This document shows positions 37,839 through 46,821 of a stretch of DNA of 64,000 nt, in pieces; position 1 is the first letter of the stretch; every line of letters begins with the position of its first letter. The position numbers and the translations under genes are program-made. Under the pieces are notes generated by a model. That model saw only the letters and a program-made list of their open reading frames with translations, did not search any database and was not told the DNA's origin. This stretch comes from Nocardioides sp. zg-1230 (lineage in GTDB: Bacteria > Actinomycetota > Actinomycetes > Propionibacteriales > Nocardioidaceae). The stretch spans positions 248,001-312,000 of the forward strand of contig NZ_JABJQZ010000004.1 of the NCBI RefSeq assembly GCF_013155335.1. Direction: 5' to 3'.

Positions 37839-38347
37839 CCCTGTACCTGGTCCGGCACGGCCGTCCCGCGATGGTCCCGGGCGTGCCAGCAGCCGAGTGG
37901 GAGCTCGACCCGGCGACGTACGACGACGTGTGGGCGCTGCGCTCCTCGGGTCGGCTGCCTCGGCGAGCGGCGTGGTTCTGCTCCGCCGAGCCGAAGGCGA
38001 TGCAGACCGCCCAGCTCCTGACCGACGCCGAGGTCGGGGTGCTGCCCGACCTCGGCGAGCACGTGCGGTCGGGGGAGTGGATCGACGACTTCGCCGGCAC
38101 CGTCCGACGCGCCTTCGCGCGCCCGGGCGAGCCGGCGGCCGACGGGTGGGAGCCGCTCGATGCCTGTCGTGCACGCGTCGTCCCCGCCGTACGCCGGGTC
38201 CTGGAGGTGCACGGCGGCGAGGACGTGGTGCTCGTGGGACACGGCACGGCGTGGACGCTCGTCGTCGCGGACCTCACCGGCGAGCCCCCGGACCTGGAGC
38301 GCTGGAGTGCGCTCGCGATGCCCGACCTGATGACGGTGGAGACCTGA
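37835..38347 (+). CDS. Histidine phosphatase family protein
   Basis: 170 residues. Catalytic LVRHGRP at residues 5-11 (His8), then CSAEPKAMQTAQLL in place of the usual SxxxRAxxTA, so the second-Arg block is atypical; the second histidine is in LVGHGTAWTLVV. Branch-1 fold. Substrate unknown. Overlaps the SDR gene by four bases (ATGA). Confidence 0.88.
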   Translation: MTLYLVRHGRPAMVPGVPAAEWELDPATYDDVWALRSSGRLPRRAAWFCSAEPKAMQTAQLLTDAEVGVLPDLGEHVRSGEWIDDFAGTVRRAFARPGEPAADGWEPLDACRARVVPAVRRVLEVHGGEDVVLVGHGTAWTLVVADLTGEPPDLERWSALAMPDLMTVET

Positions 38348-38423
38348 CGGTCCCTCCCAGCCGGTGGACGTGTCACCGCGAGCCCCGCGCAGCAGGGGAG
38401 ATGCGAGCGCCTAGGCTGGTGGC

Positions 38424-38771
38424 GTGGAGACCGAACAGGCGCAGGAGCACGAGGTGTCGCAGGACCGGCACTTCGAGTGGTGGCACCACAGCCACCCCAC
38501 GTTCGCGGGCATCACCGGCTTCTTCGCCGGGATGCTCTTCGTCACTGCCCTGCCGGGCGCCTTCGCGGGGGTGCTGCGGCTGCTGTTCAGCCACGAGACC
38601 GCCGAGCGGCTGTTCCCGTTCGTGCTCCTCGCGCTGGCCCTGCCGATCGCGATGCTCGTGATGCGCAAGACCCGGCGCTTCGCCCAGTTCATGTTCGTGG
38701 GCATGATCGTCACCGCCCTCGTCGTCGGTGGTGTCGCCTCCCTCGTGCTCTACTTCATGGTCGACGCCTGA
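38424..38771 (+). CDS. Small three-TM membrane protein
   Basis: 115 residues, hydrophilic 30-residue N-terminus ([20 protein letters not shown]) followed by three hydrophobic stretches ([56 protein letters not shown]). No known family. TAGGCT lies exactly 6 nt before GTG 38424, so it has its own leaderless promoter. Function unknown. Confidence 0.82.
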   Translation: METEQAQEHEVSQDRHFEWWHHSHPTFAGITGFFAGMLFVTALPGAFAGVLRLLFSHETAERLFPFVLLALALPIAMLVMRKTRRFAQFMFVGMIVTALVVGGVASLVLYFMVDA

Positions 38772-38824
38772 GGCGTGACCCGCTGAATGGCCCCCACGCC
38801 CGGGGGATGGGAGGATCGGGGGCG

Positions 38825-39949
38825 ATGACCGAGCCGATCAAGACCCTTCCCCTCGTCATGGACGAGCCGCGCGGGCGCAAGAAGCCGCCGCCGCACCTCG
38901 CCGACCTCGACGAGGCCGGCCGCAAGGCGCGCCTGGAGGAGATGGGCCTGCCCGGGTTCCGGGCCAAGCAGCTGTCGAACCACTACTTCGCCCGCCTCGT
39001 CGACGACCCGGCCGAGATGACCGACCTGCCCGCCGGGCAGCGTGACGACCTCGTCGGCGCCCTGCTGCCCGACCTCATGACGCCGCTGCGCATCATGGAG
39101 GCCGACCGGGGCACCACGCGCAAGACCCTGTGGAAGCTCTTCGACGGCGCGCTGGTCGAGTCGGTGCTCATGCGCTACCCCGACCGCGCCACCATCTGCG
39201 TCTCCAGCCAGGCGGGCTGCGGCATGGCATGCCCGTTCTGCGCGACGGGGATGGGCGGCCTGCAGCGCAACATGTCGACCGCCGAGATCGTCGAGCAGGT
39301 CGTCGCAGGTGCCCGGTCGCTCGCCCGCGGCGAGGTGCCCGGCGGGCCGGGCCGCGTGTCCAACGTCGTGTTCATGGGCATGGGTGAGCCGTTGGCCAAC
39401 TACAAGGCCGTCATCGGGGCCGTACGCCGCCTCACCGACCCGTCCCCGGCCGGGCTCGGGATGAGCGCCCGCGGCGTCACCGTCTCCACCGTCGGGCTCG
39501 TCCCGCGCATCAACCAGCTCGCCGACGAGGGCATCCCGGTCACGCTCGCCCTCAGCCTCCACGCGCCCGACGACGAGCTCCGCAACGAGCTGGTCCCCAT
39601 CAACACCCGCTTCTCGGTCGCTGAGACCGTCGAGGCGGCCTGGAACTACGCAGCGAAGACCAAGCGCCGCGTCTCCATCGAGTACGCCATGATGCGCGGC
39701 ATCAACGACCAGGCCCACCGGGCCGACCTGCTCGGCGACGTGCTCAACTCCTACGGCGACTGGGGGTGGGTGCACGTCAACCTCATCCCGCTCAACCCCA
39801 TCGAGGGCTCGAAGTGGACGGCGTCCGACCCGGCCGACGAGCGCGAGTTCGTCCGCCGGCTCGAGGCCAAGGGCATCCCCACCACGGTCCGCGACACCCG
39901 CGGCCGCGAGATCGACGGCGCCTGCGGCCAGCTCGCCGCCAAGGAGTAG
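38825..39949 (+). CDS. rlmN: 23S rRNA (adenine2503-C2)-methyltransferase RlmN
   Basis: 374 residues. Radical-SAM cluster CGMACPFC (Cys132, Cys136, Cys139), preceded by [13 protein letters not shown], with [13 protein letters not shown] and the methylated cysteine near [11 protein letters not shown]. Methylates A2503 of 23S rRNA and A37 of some tRNAs. ATG 38825 fits the family start ([13 protein letters not shown]). Same order after cdsA as Rv2880c. Confidence 0.95.
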   Translation: MTEPIKTLPLVMDEPRGRKKPPPHLADLDEAGRKARLEEMGLPGFRAKQLSNHYFARLVDDPAEMTDLPAGQRDDLVGALLPDLMTPLRIMEADRGTTRKTLWKLFDGALVESVLMRYPDRATICVSSQAGCGMACPFCATGMGGLQRNMSTAEIVEQVVAGARSLARGEVPGGPGRVSNVVFMGMGEPLANYKAVIGAVRRLTDPSPAGLGMSARGVTVSTVGLVPRINQLADEGIPVTLALSLHAPDDELRNELVPINTRFSVAETVEAAWNYAAKTKRRVSIEYAMMRGINDQAHRADLLGDVLNSYGDWGWVHVNLIPLNPIEGSKWTASDPADEREFVRRLEAKGIPTTVRDTRGREIDGACGQLAAKE

Positions 39950-40050
39950 CGCCAGCGGGCTGGACCGCGCACCGCAGCGTCGGGGACCGTTCACGTGTCG
40001 TCTGCTCGGACAGGACGTGGCGTTGCGGCGCGCTTCCTAGCGTCCGTGGC

Positions 40051-41268
40051 ATGGACCTGCTCGAGAGGCGGCGTCACAGCCGCACCGTCCCGGCCACCGT
40101 CGTCCCCCTCGCGCCCGACCTGCCGACGCCGTCGCGAGGCGACCGGCTCCGCGTGCTGGTGGTGACCGAGTCCTTCCTGCCCCAGGTCAACGGCGTCACC
40201 AACTCCGTGCGCCGCGTGCTGGAGCACCTGGCGGCCGAGGGTCACGTGGCCGAGCTGGTCGCGCCCACCGGCCCGGCGACGTACGCCGGCTTCCCGGTCA
40301 CCCTCGCCCGTGGCGCGAGCCTGCCGTTCTACGCCGACTTCCGCATCGGGCTCGAGACGCGGCGCCGGCTGCGCGCAGCGATGGAGCGCTTCCGTCCCGA
40401 CGTCGTGCACATCGCCTCACCGGCGACCCTCGGCTACCAGGCGGCGAGGGCGGCCCGCTCGCTCGGCATCCCCACCGTCGCGATCTACCAGACCGACCTG
40501 GTCGGGTTCGCGGACCGGTACGCCGTCCCCGGCGGCGCCCGCGCGATGGAGGCGCTGACCCGGCAGATCCACCTCGGCGTCGACCGCACCCTCGCCCCGT
40601 CGACGGCCAGCATCGAGCAGCTCGCCCGGCTCGGCGTGGACGCCGTCTCCCGCTGGCCGCGCGGGGTCGACCAGGTGCTCTTCGAGCCGGCGAAGCGCGA
40701 CGAGTCGCTGCACGCCGAGCTGGCCCCGCACGGCGAGGCGCTCGTGGGGTACGTCGGCCGCCTCGCGCCGGAGAAGGAGCTCGAGCTCCTCGCCCACGTC
40801 GACCGCCTCCCGGGCGTGCGCCTCGTGCTGGTCGGCGGCGGGCCGGACGAGGCCCGCCTGCGGAGGCTGCTGCCCGGTGCCGCGTTCCTCGGTGTCCTGC
40901 ACGACGACGAGCTCGCCCGGGCCTACGCCACCCTCGACGTCTTCGTCCACACGGGACGCCACGAGACCTACTGCCAGTCCGCCCAGGAGGCCCTGGCCAG
41001 CGGCGTGCCGGTGGTCGCGCCCCGCTCGGGCGGTCCGATCGACGTGGTGGCCGACACCGTCGCCGGCCATCTCTACGAGCCGGGTGACGCGGACGAGCTG
41101 GTGGCCCACGTAGAGCGGCTCGTGAACCAGCCCGTGCTCCGGCGCCGGATGGCGCTGGCCGCCCGGCAGAGCGTGCAGGGAAGGACCTGGCAGGCGGTCA
41201 ACGACCTGCTGGTGAGCCACTACCGCGACGTCAGCGCGCCGCCCGCGAGTCGCCGTCGCGCCGGCTGA
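40051..41268 (+). CDS. GT4 family mannosyltransferase-like glycosyltransferase
   Basis: 405 residues. GT-B fold with LRVLVVTESFLPQVNGVTNS, TLAPSTASIEQLARLGV, LVGYVGRLAPEKELELL, and the ETYCQSAQEALASGVPVVAP donor loop (EX7E) typical of MgtA/PimB-type GDP-mannose-dependent alpha-mannosyltransferases. It probably builds mannosylated glycolipids. TAGCGT lies 7 nt before ATG 40051, so leaderless. Its 3' end overlaps the convergent LOG gene by 38 bp. Confidence 0.9.
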   Translation: MDLLERRRHSRTVPATVVPLAPDLPTPSRGDRLRVLVVTESFLPQVNGVTNSVRRVLEHLAAEGHVAELVAPTGPATYAGFPVTLARGASLPFYADFRIGLETRRRLRAAMERFRPDVVHIASPATLGYQAARAARSLGIPTVAIYQTDLVGFADRYAVPGGARAMEALTRQIHLGVDRTLAPSTASIEQLARLGVDAVSRWPRGVDQVLFEPAKRDESLHAELAPHGEALVGYVGRLAPEKELELLAHVDRLPGVRLVLVGGGPDEARLRRLLPGAAFLGVLHDDELARAYATLDVFVHTGRHETYCQSAQEALASGVPVVAPRSGGPIDVVADTVAGHLYEPGDADELVAHVERLVNQPVLRRRMALAARQSVQGRTWQAVNDLLVSHYRDVSAPPASRRRAG

Positions 41269-42340
41269 CCGTCTCCCGCACCACCTCCACGGCCTCCTCG
41301 ACCGTGTCGACGAGGTGGACGAAGGGCTCCATCACCCGACCGGCGGCCAGCGCCTGGAGCAGCGGCCAGACAGGCAGCTCCTCGGTCCAGTAGCGGCGGC
41401 CGAGGAGCACCATCGGCGCCACGGCGGTCCGACCGGCGTAGTAGTTCTCGCAGGCGTCCTGGAAGATCTCCTGCACGGTGCCACCGGCGCCCGGCAGGAA
41501 GACGATCCCCGCGGTGCACACCTCGAGCAGCAGCGCCTCGCGCGGTGCGTTGGCGAAGAACTTCGCGATCGACGTGGCGAAGACGTTGGGCGGCTCGTGG
41601 CCGTAGTGCCACGTCGGGATGCCGAGCGACTCCCGGCCGCCGGCGGTGTCGCGCACGACGTCGAGGGCGACACCTGCCCAGGCGCCCACGTCGGGCTGGA
41701 ACGACGGGACCGCGACGAGACGGGCCAACGCGTCGTCGAGGCCGTCGGGCACGAACGCCCCGAGGTTGGCCGCCTCCATCGCGCCGGGCCCTCCGCCGGT
41801 GGCCACGGTCAGGTGGTCGCCGAGCGCGTGGCCGAGACGGGCGGCGGCGGCGTACGCCGTGCTGCCGCGCTCCAGGGCGTGCCCGCCCATGACCCCGACG
41901 ACCTCGCGGTCGGCCACCCACGTCGCCAGGGCTGCGTCGACGTGGTGGTCGTGCAGCGCCATCGCGAGCGTGTCCTCCGGGCTCGTGCCGTGCCGCGACC
42001 AGGCGTAGGTGCGCGCGTCGAGGGTGTCGTCGTAGCGGGGCGCGTCGTAGAGGTCGCCGGGGGAGTAGAGGGACGCCCGGTAGGTGTCGACCGGGATGCC
42101 CGGGATGTCGTGCAGCACGATCGCGCCCGCACGGCGTACGTCGTCGTCGTCGCCGTCCGCGAACTCACAGCCGAGGAACAGGGCCTGGCCGAGCGACCGC
42201 TCGAGCAGGGCCGGGCCGCGGCCGGTGAGGTCCAGGCCGACCACCCGCCAGCCGGCGAGCGACTGCGCTCCGGCAGCGAGCCTCCGGTCGAGGTCGGCCA
42301 GGGTCGTGACGTCGACGACGCGTCCGTGGGAGTACTTCAC
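41231..42340 (-). CDS. LOG-family (lysine decarboxylase-like) nucleotide-binding protein
   Basis: 369 residues, longer than simple LOG (about 190-200) because of a 150-residue N-terminal region. The LOG core has TVATGGGPGAMEAANLG and the PGAGGTVQEIF (PGGxGT-type) motif, with a preceding VGVMGGHALERGS. LOG proteins release free cytokinins from nucleotides; such long ones are probably phosphoribohydrolases of another nucleotide. TAGGTT lies 6 nt before the start. Overlaps the GT4 gene tail to tail. Confidence 0.85.
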   Translation of the reverse strand: MKYSHGRVVDVTTLADLDRRLAAGAQSLAGWRVVGLDLTGRGPALLERSLGQALFLGCEFADGDDDDVRRAGAIVLHDIPGIPVDTYRASLYSPGDLYDAPRYDDTLDARTYAWSRHGTSPEDTLAMALHDHHVDAALATWVADREVVGVMGGHALERGSTAYAAAARLGHALGDHLTVATGGGPGAMEAANLGAFVPDGLDDALARLVAVPSFQPDVGAWAGVALDVVRDTAGGRESLGIPTWHYGHEPPNVFATSIAKFFANAPREALLLEVCTAGIVFLPGAGGTVQEIFQDACENYYAGRTAVAPMVLLGRRYWTEELPVWPLLQALAAGRVMEPFVHLVDTVEEAVEVVRETVSRRDGDSRAAR

Positions 42341-42411
42341 GGGCCAAACCTAGGGTGCTCGCCCTCGAGTCTCCTGCCGACTCGAGGGCGAGCGGCGCCC
42401 CGGGTTCCGGG

Positions 42412-43320
42412 TCAGAAGGCGTGCGCCATCAGCTCGCCGAAAAGCTCCTGCTCGTCGACCGCCAGCCCGCGCGAGCGGAACCAGGCGCACATGTTGGCGC
42501 AGTCGCGCAGCAGGAAGTCCATGCCGCGCGGGTTGCCGACGAGGTCGACCATCTGCGGGAGGTCGATGATCACCAGCCGGTCTCCCGCAGCCAGGGTGTT
42601 GTAGGGCGAGAGGTCGCCGTGCACCAGCCCGGCCTGCACGAGGGTGGTCAGCGCGTCGCGCAGCTGCTCGTAGAAGCCCTCCACGACCGAGGGCTCCGGA
42701 CGCACCTGGGCGACGCGCGGGGCGGTCTCGGTGTCGCCGTCGACGGTCACCGTGATCCACTCCATAAGGATCTCGGTCTCGTCGATCTGGACCGGGTAGG
42801 GGACGGGCAGCCCGAGCTCCCAGCAGCGGCGCAGCGCGTTCCACTCCGAGACGGCCCACTCGCCGGCCGCGACCTGCTTGCCCCACGTCGACTTGCGCTT
42901 GAGCGCGCGGTTGTCGCGCGATCGCTTCATCGACCGACCCTCGGTGTAGGAGGCGGCGCGGTGGAAGGTGCGGTGGTCGGTGTCGCGGTAGCGCTTGGCG
43001 GCCATCACGACGGCGGTCTCCGGGCGGTGCGGGTCCTCCCGCTCGAGCAGGAAGACGTCGGCCTCCTTGCCGGTCTTGAGGACGCCGAGCTCGGTGTCGA
43101 TGGCGCCGCTGGAGGTCACGACCCAGTCGGGGCGTGGCTCGGGGCCCTTCATCAGGGCCTCGAGGTCCTCCCAGCGGGACCAGCGCTGACCCGCGCCGAG
43201 CTCGTCGGCGTAGGTGTCGTAGGTGAAGACGAACGACTCGTCGATGCCCTCGAGGGGCGAACGGTCGTCAGGCCGGAGGAAGTCCTCCGGGAAGGATGGA
43301 TCGGTGTAGAGGTGCGACAA
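42412..43320 (-). CDS. RIO-type protein kinase
   Basis: 302 residues from a TTG at 43320 with GGAG 8 nt upstream; ATG 43386 would add 22 residues that look non-conserved. RIO hallmarks: the flexible loop TGKEADVFLLE, catalytic LVHGDLSPYNTLA, and the metal-binding IIDLPQMVDL that replaces DFG. RIO kinases/ATPases are universal in archaea and eukaryotes for ribosome maturation and occur in many actinobacteria. Bacterial role unknown. Divergent from the M1 peptidase. Confidence 0.88.
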   Translation of the reverse strand: MSHLYTDPSFPEDFLRPDDRSPLEGIDESFVFTYDTYADELGAGQRWSRWEDLEALMKGPEPRPDWVVTSSGAIDTELGVLKTGKEADVFLLEREDPHRPETAVVMAAKRYRDTDHRTFHRAASYTEGRSMKRSRDNRALKRKSTWGKQVAAGEWAVSEWNALRRCWELGLPVPYPVQIDETEILMEWITVTVDGDTETAPRVAQVRPEPSVVEGFYEQLRDALTTLVQAGLVHGDLSPYNTLAAGDRLVIIDLPQMVDLVGNPRGMDFLLRDCANMCAWFRSRGLAVDEQELFGELMAHAF

Positions 43321-43511
43321 CGTGGGTGCTCCGTGGGTGAGAGAGGTGGTCGGCGGGCAGGCCGAGGACAGTCGTGGACATGTCACGGCTCCTCTCGTCT
43401 CGGGGCACCGGCGTGGGCACGCGGTGGGCGCGCACGATCGGCGACGCCGGCCACATCGTCGCTGATCCCGGCTCGGCAGCGCAACGCGATTAACCGCGCT
43501 AGGTTCGGACG

Positions 43512-44966
43512 GTGACCACGCGCCCGACGCACCGAACCGTCCGCCCCGCCCTGTCCGCCGCCCTCGCCACGGTGCTGGCCGCTGGGTTGGGCGTCGGGGT
43601 CGGCAGCACGACGACGGCGCACGCCGCTGCCGCGCCCGTCGACGGGGCGTCCGGCATCGGCGACCCCTACTGGCCGCTCGACGGCAACGGCGGCATCGAC
43701 GTGACGTCGTACGAGATCCGCAACCGCTACGCGTTCGCCAGCAAGGGTCTCTCGGGACGCACCCGGGTCGAGCTGACGGCGACCAGCGACCTCCGCAGCT
43801 TCTCCCTCGACTTCCTGCTCGACGTGTCGAAGGTGACCGTCGACGGCGCGCCCGCCCAGTTCACCAAGACCGACGGGGACCACGAGCTCCGGATCACCCC
43901 CGCGGGGCCCCTCGCCGCCGGCACCGACCACGCGGTCGTGGTGACCTACGACGACTACCCGGCCGACCACTCCTACGCAGGGGAGTTCAACTGGCTGGCC
44001 AACCGGCGCGAGGTCATCACGATGAACGAGCCGCACATGGCGCCGTGGTGGTTCCCTGCCAACGACCACCCGCTCGACAAGGCGAAGGTGGACGTCCGCA
44101 TCAGGGTGCCCAACGGTCGCGAGGTGATCTCCAACGGCGAGCTCAAGGGCCGCCGGGTCGGCAAGCGCTCGACGCAGTGGCACTGGCGGGCCGACGAGCC
44201 GATGGTGCCCTACCTCGCGTTCTTCGCTGCCGGGGACTTCGCCATCGACAAGGGCAGGCACCGCGGGCTGCCGTGGCTCGTCGCGGTGTCCGAGCGCCTG
44301 GGCGAGCGCGACCAGGCGGCCAGCATGCGGCTGATGCGGAAGACCCCCAAGGTCGTCGCCGGGCTGGAGAAGGACCTCGGTGACTACCCGTTCTCGGTCG
44401 TCGGCGGCATCACCACCGGCCTGAACCCCGGGTTCGCGCTGGAGAACCAGACCCGGCCCACCTACCCCGCGGTCGGCGCGAGCGCGACCAGCCTCGTGGT
44501 CCACGAGCTGGCCCACCAGTGGTTCGGTGACGACATCGCCGTCGAGCGGTGGTCCGACATCTGGCTCAACGAGGGCTTCGCCACCTTCATGGAGTGGCGC
44601 TGGACCGAGACGCACGGTGGTCGCTCCGCCGCGGCGATCCTGCGCAGCTACTACGACAACGTCGCCGCGACCTCCGACTTCTGGCAGGTGGTCGTGGGCG
44701 ACCCCGGCGCGGACAAGGTGTTCGACGCCGCGGTCTACGGCCGCGGTGCCATGACGCTGCAGGCGCTGCGCAACCGGGTGGGTGACCGGGTGTTCTGGCA
44801 GGTCGTGCGCACCTGGCTCCGCGAGCAGCGCGGCGGCAACGGCTCCACCGCCGAGTTCGAGGAGCTGGCCGCCCGGGTGAGCGGTCAGGACCTGGGCGCC
44901 TTCTTCGACGCGTGGCTCCGCGCGCCCGCCAAGCCCGCGGCCACCGCCGCCAACGGGCTGGGCTGA
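43512..44966 (+). CDS. Secreted M1-family metallopeptidase
   Basis: 484 residues. Signal peptide about 1-38 (SAALATVLAAGLGVGVG...AHA), then M1 gluzincin fold with zinc site HELAHQW (His331, Glu332, His335) and NEGFATF (Glu354). The exopeptidase GAMEN motif is represented by GFALENQ. Short relative to aminopeptidase N (about 850), lacking the C-terminal helical cap. It is a secreted aminopeptidase-like protease. TAGGTT lies 6 nt before GTG 43512. Confidence 0.92.
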   Translation: MTTRPTHRTVRPALSAALATVLAAGLGVGVGSTTTAHAAAAPVDGASGIGDPYWPLDGNGGIDVTSYEIRNRYAFASKGLSGRTRVELTATSDLRSFSLDFLLDVSKVTVDGAPAQFTKTDGDHELRITPAGPLAAGTDHAVVVTYDDYPADHSYAGEFNWLANRREVITMNEPHMAPWWFPANDHPLDKAKVDVRIRVPNGREVISNGELKGRRVGKRSTQWHWRADEPMVPYLAFFAAGDFAIDKGRHRGLPWLVAVSERLGERDQAASMRLMRKTPKVVAGLEKDLGDYPFSVVGGITTGLNPGFALENQTRPTYPAVGASATSLVVHELAHQWFGDDIAVERWSDIWLNEGFATFMEWRWTETHGGRSAAAILRSYYDNVAATSDFWQVVVGDPGADKVFDAAVYGRGAMTLQALRNRVGDRVFWQVVRTWLREQRGGNGSTAEFEELAARVSGQDLGAFFDAWLRAPAKPAATAANGLG

Positions 44967-44968
44967 CG

Positions 44969-45580
44969 ATGACGAGCGGGACGACGGGCGTGACCTGGTT
45001 CCGAGCGCCCAGCGACGACCACCCCGGCACCCTCAACGCCTGCTACAACGCCCTCGACATCCACGTCGTCCGCGGCCGCGCCGACGACGTCGCGGCGGAC
45101 CTCGACGGCTCGGGGCGCACCTTTGCCTGGCTGCTCACCGAGGTCGCCGCGTGTGCCGGCGTGCTGCGCGCGTTCGGTGTCGAGGTCGGTGACCAGGTCG
45201 CGCTGGGGTCCGTGCCCCAGGGGGCCGGCGTCGTCGCCGTGCTGGCGGCCGCGCGTGTCGGCGCCCTGGTGCAGTACGACGACTCGGCCGGCGCGACCGG
45301 GAAGGTGGTCGTCCGCGGTGGCTCGGACGGTGTGGCGTTCGCGGTCGACGGAGAGGACCTCCCGTGGGACGTCGCGATGCGCGCCGGCCGCACCGACCCG
45401 GCCGGCTGCGCCGACGTACCCGGTGACGCGGTGCTGTCGCGGCACGGTCCGGACACGCTCACGGTCCTGGCCGCCCTCGGCGCGTCCGACGACCACGACC
45501 TGCCGGTGCCGGATGGCGCGACGCTCGTCGAGGTCGGTGGGTTGCGGTTCTGGTCGTTCGACGCGCCGCAGGCCGGCTGA
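44969..45580 (+). CDS. Free-standing acetyl-CoA synthetase N-terminal-like protein
   Basis: 203 residues. The N-terminus matches ACAS_N of acetyl-CoA synthetases (VTWFRAPSD, then PGTLNACYNALDIHVVRGRA) and continues through the first part of the AMP-binding domain (RTFAWLLTEVAACAGVLRAF, VALGSVPQGAGVVAVLAAARVGA). The ATP-binding, AMP and C-terminal motifs (YTSGTTG, GRxDD) are absent, so it cannot make acyl-AMP. Either a remnant or a regulatory module. Two nt after the M1 gene, one nt before the convergent AAA+ gene. Confidence 0.75.
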   Translation: MTSGTTGVTWFRAPSDDHPGTLNACYNALDIHVVRGRADDVAADLDGSGRTFAWLLTEVAACAGVLRAFGVEVGDQVALGSVPQGAGVVAVLAAARVGALVQYDDSAGATGKVVVRGGSDGVAFAVDGEDLPWDVAMRAGRTDPAGCADVPGDAVLSRHGPDTLTVLAALGASDDHDLPVPDGATLVEVGGLRFWSFDAPQAG

Positions 45581-45581
45581 G

Positions 45582-46799
45582 TCAGCGCCGCTTGCGCAGC
45601 CACTTCGCCAGGTCGTCGTACTCCCCGGACGCGTTGGCGTAGAGCGCGACGTTGCGCGCGGTCTCGACCCAGGGGCCGATCGACGGGCGGATCTCCGACA
45701 GCGCCCGGTCGAAGTCGGCCATCTGGATCATCCGGACCGTGCCGGAGCCGACCGACTCCATCAGGGCGTTCTCGGACGCCGACTCGCACAGGTGGGCGAG
45801 GTCGGCGCCGCTGAAGCCCTCGGTGGCCTTGGCGAGCCGCCGGGTGTCGATGCGCTCGACGGGCCGGTCGCGCAGGTGCGTGCGCAGGATCGCCTCCCGC
45901 GCCTCGCGGTCGGGCGGCAGCACCAGCAGCGTCCGGTCGAGCCGGCCCGGGCGGCGCAGCGCGGCGTCGACGTCCCACGGGTGGTTGGTCGCCGCGAGCA
46001 CGAACACGCCCTCGTTGTCCGACCCGACGCCGTCGAGCTCGGTGAGCAGCTGGTTGACCGTCGTCCGCGCGCCGGAGCTGCGGTTGAGCGACCGCTTGCC
46101 GCCGATGGCGTCGAGCTCGTCGAGGAAGAGCACGCACGGCGCGGAGGTGCGGGCCACCTCGAACAGCTCCTTGACGTTGCGCTCGCTCTGCCCGATGTAC
46201 ATGTCGAGCACGTCCGCCAGCGACACGTGCAGGAACGACGCGCCCAGCTCGCCCGCAATCGCCTTGGCGAGGAACGTCTTGCCGCACCCGGGCGGCCCGT
46301 AGAGCAGCAGCCCGCCGCGCAGCGACTTGCCGTAGAGCGCGCGCAGCTCGGGGTTGCGCAGCGGGGCGAGGAAGCTGGCCTCGAGGCGCTTCTTGACCTC
46401 CGTCAAGCCGCCCACATCCGCCAGCCGCACCCCCGCCGCCTCGACGTCGTACGCCGCCGGGCCGGAGTCCTCGGTCGAGCCGTCGACGAACATCGGACCC
46501 ACCGGCTCGCCGAGGTCGGACTCCGCGGCGTGCCAGTCGAAGGTCGACGGCTCTGCCGGGGAAGCCTCGTCCGAGGGTGTCGCAGGAGCTTCAGCCGGGG
46601 CGGCGCCCATCGCCCGCGCCATCAGCTCGCGCGCCTGGGTCGACGTCGGGTCCTTGGCGAGCGCGGTCGCGACGTGCTCGACCGCCTCGGCGCCCCGGTC
46701 GGCGTCGACGAGCAGCCCGGCCAGGTGCAGCCGCAGCGGCAGGTCGTCGGGGGCGGCGCGCACGGCGGCGGCCAGGCTGTCGATCAGGCGCTCGTCCAC
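45582..46799 (-). CDS. AAA+ ATPase with N-terminal TPR-like region
   Basis: 405 residues from GTG 46799; TAGGGT is 7 nt upstream, which favours it over the GTG at 46808. About 70 residues of TPR-like helices, a disordered Glu/Pro/Ser linker, then a CDC48/FtsH-type AAA+ domain: LYGPPGCGKT (Walker A), CVLFLDELDAIGG (Walker B), NRSSGARTT, and RRPGRLD with arginine finger. No protease domain, so probably an unfoldase or remodeller. Downstream of the TPR membrane protein gene on the same strand, 22 bp apart. Confidence 0.88.
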   Translation of the reverse strand: MDERLIDSLAAAVRAAPDDLPLRLHLAGLLVDADRGAEAVEHVATALAKDPTSTQARELMARAMGAAPAEAPATPSDEASPAEPSTFDWHAAESDLGEPVGPMFVDGSTEDSGPAAYDVEAAGVRLADVGGLTEVKKRLEASFLAPLRNPELRALYGKSLRGGLLLYGPPGCGKTFLAKAIAGELGASFLHVSLADVLDMYIGQSERNVKELFEVARTSAPCVLFLDELDAIGGKRSLNRSSGARTTVNQLLTELDGVGSDNEGVFVLAATNHPWDVDAALRRPGRLDRTLLVLPPDREAREAILRTHLRDRPVERIDTRRLAKATEGFSGADLAHLCESASENALMESVGSGTVRMIQMADFDRALSEIRPSIGPWVETARNVALYANASGEYDDLAKWLRKRR

Positions 46800-46821
46800 G
46801 AGCCCCACCCTAGGAGAGGCG

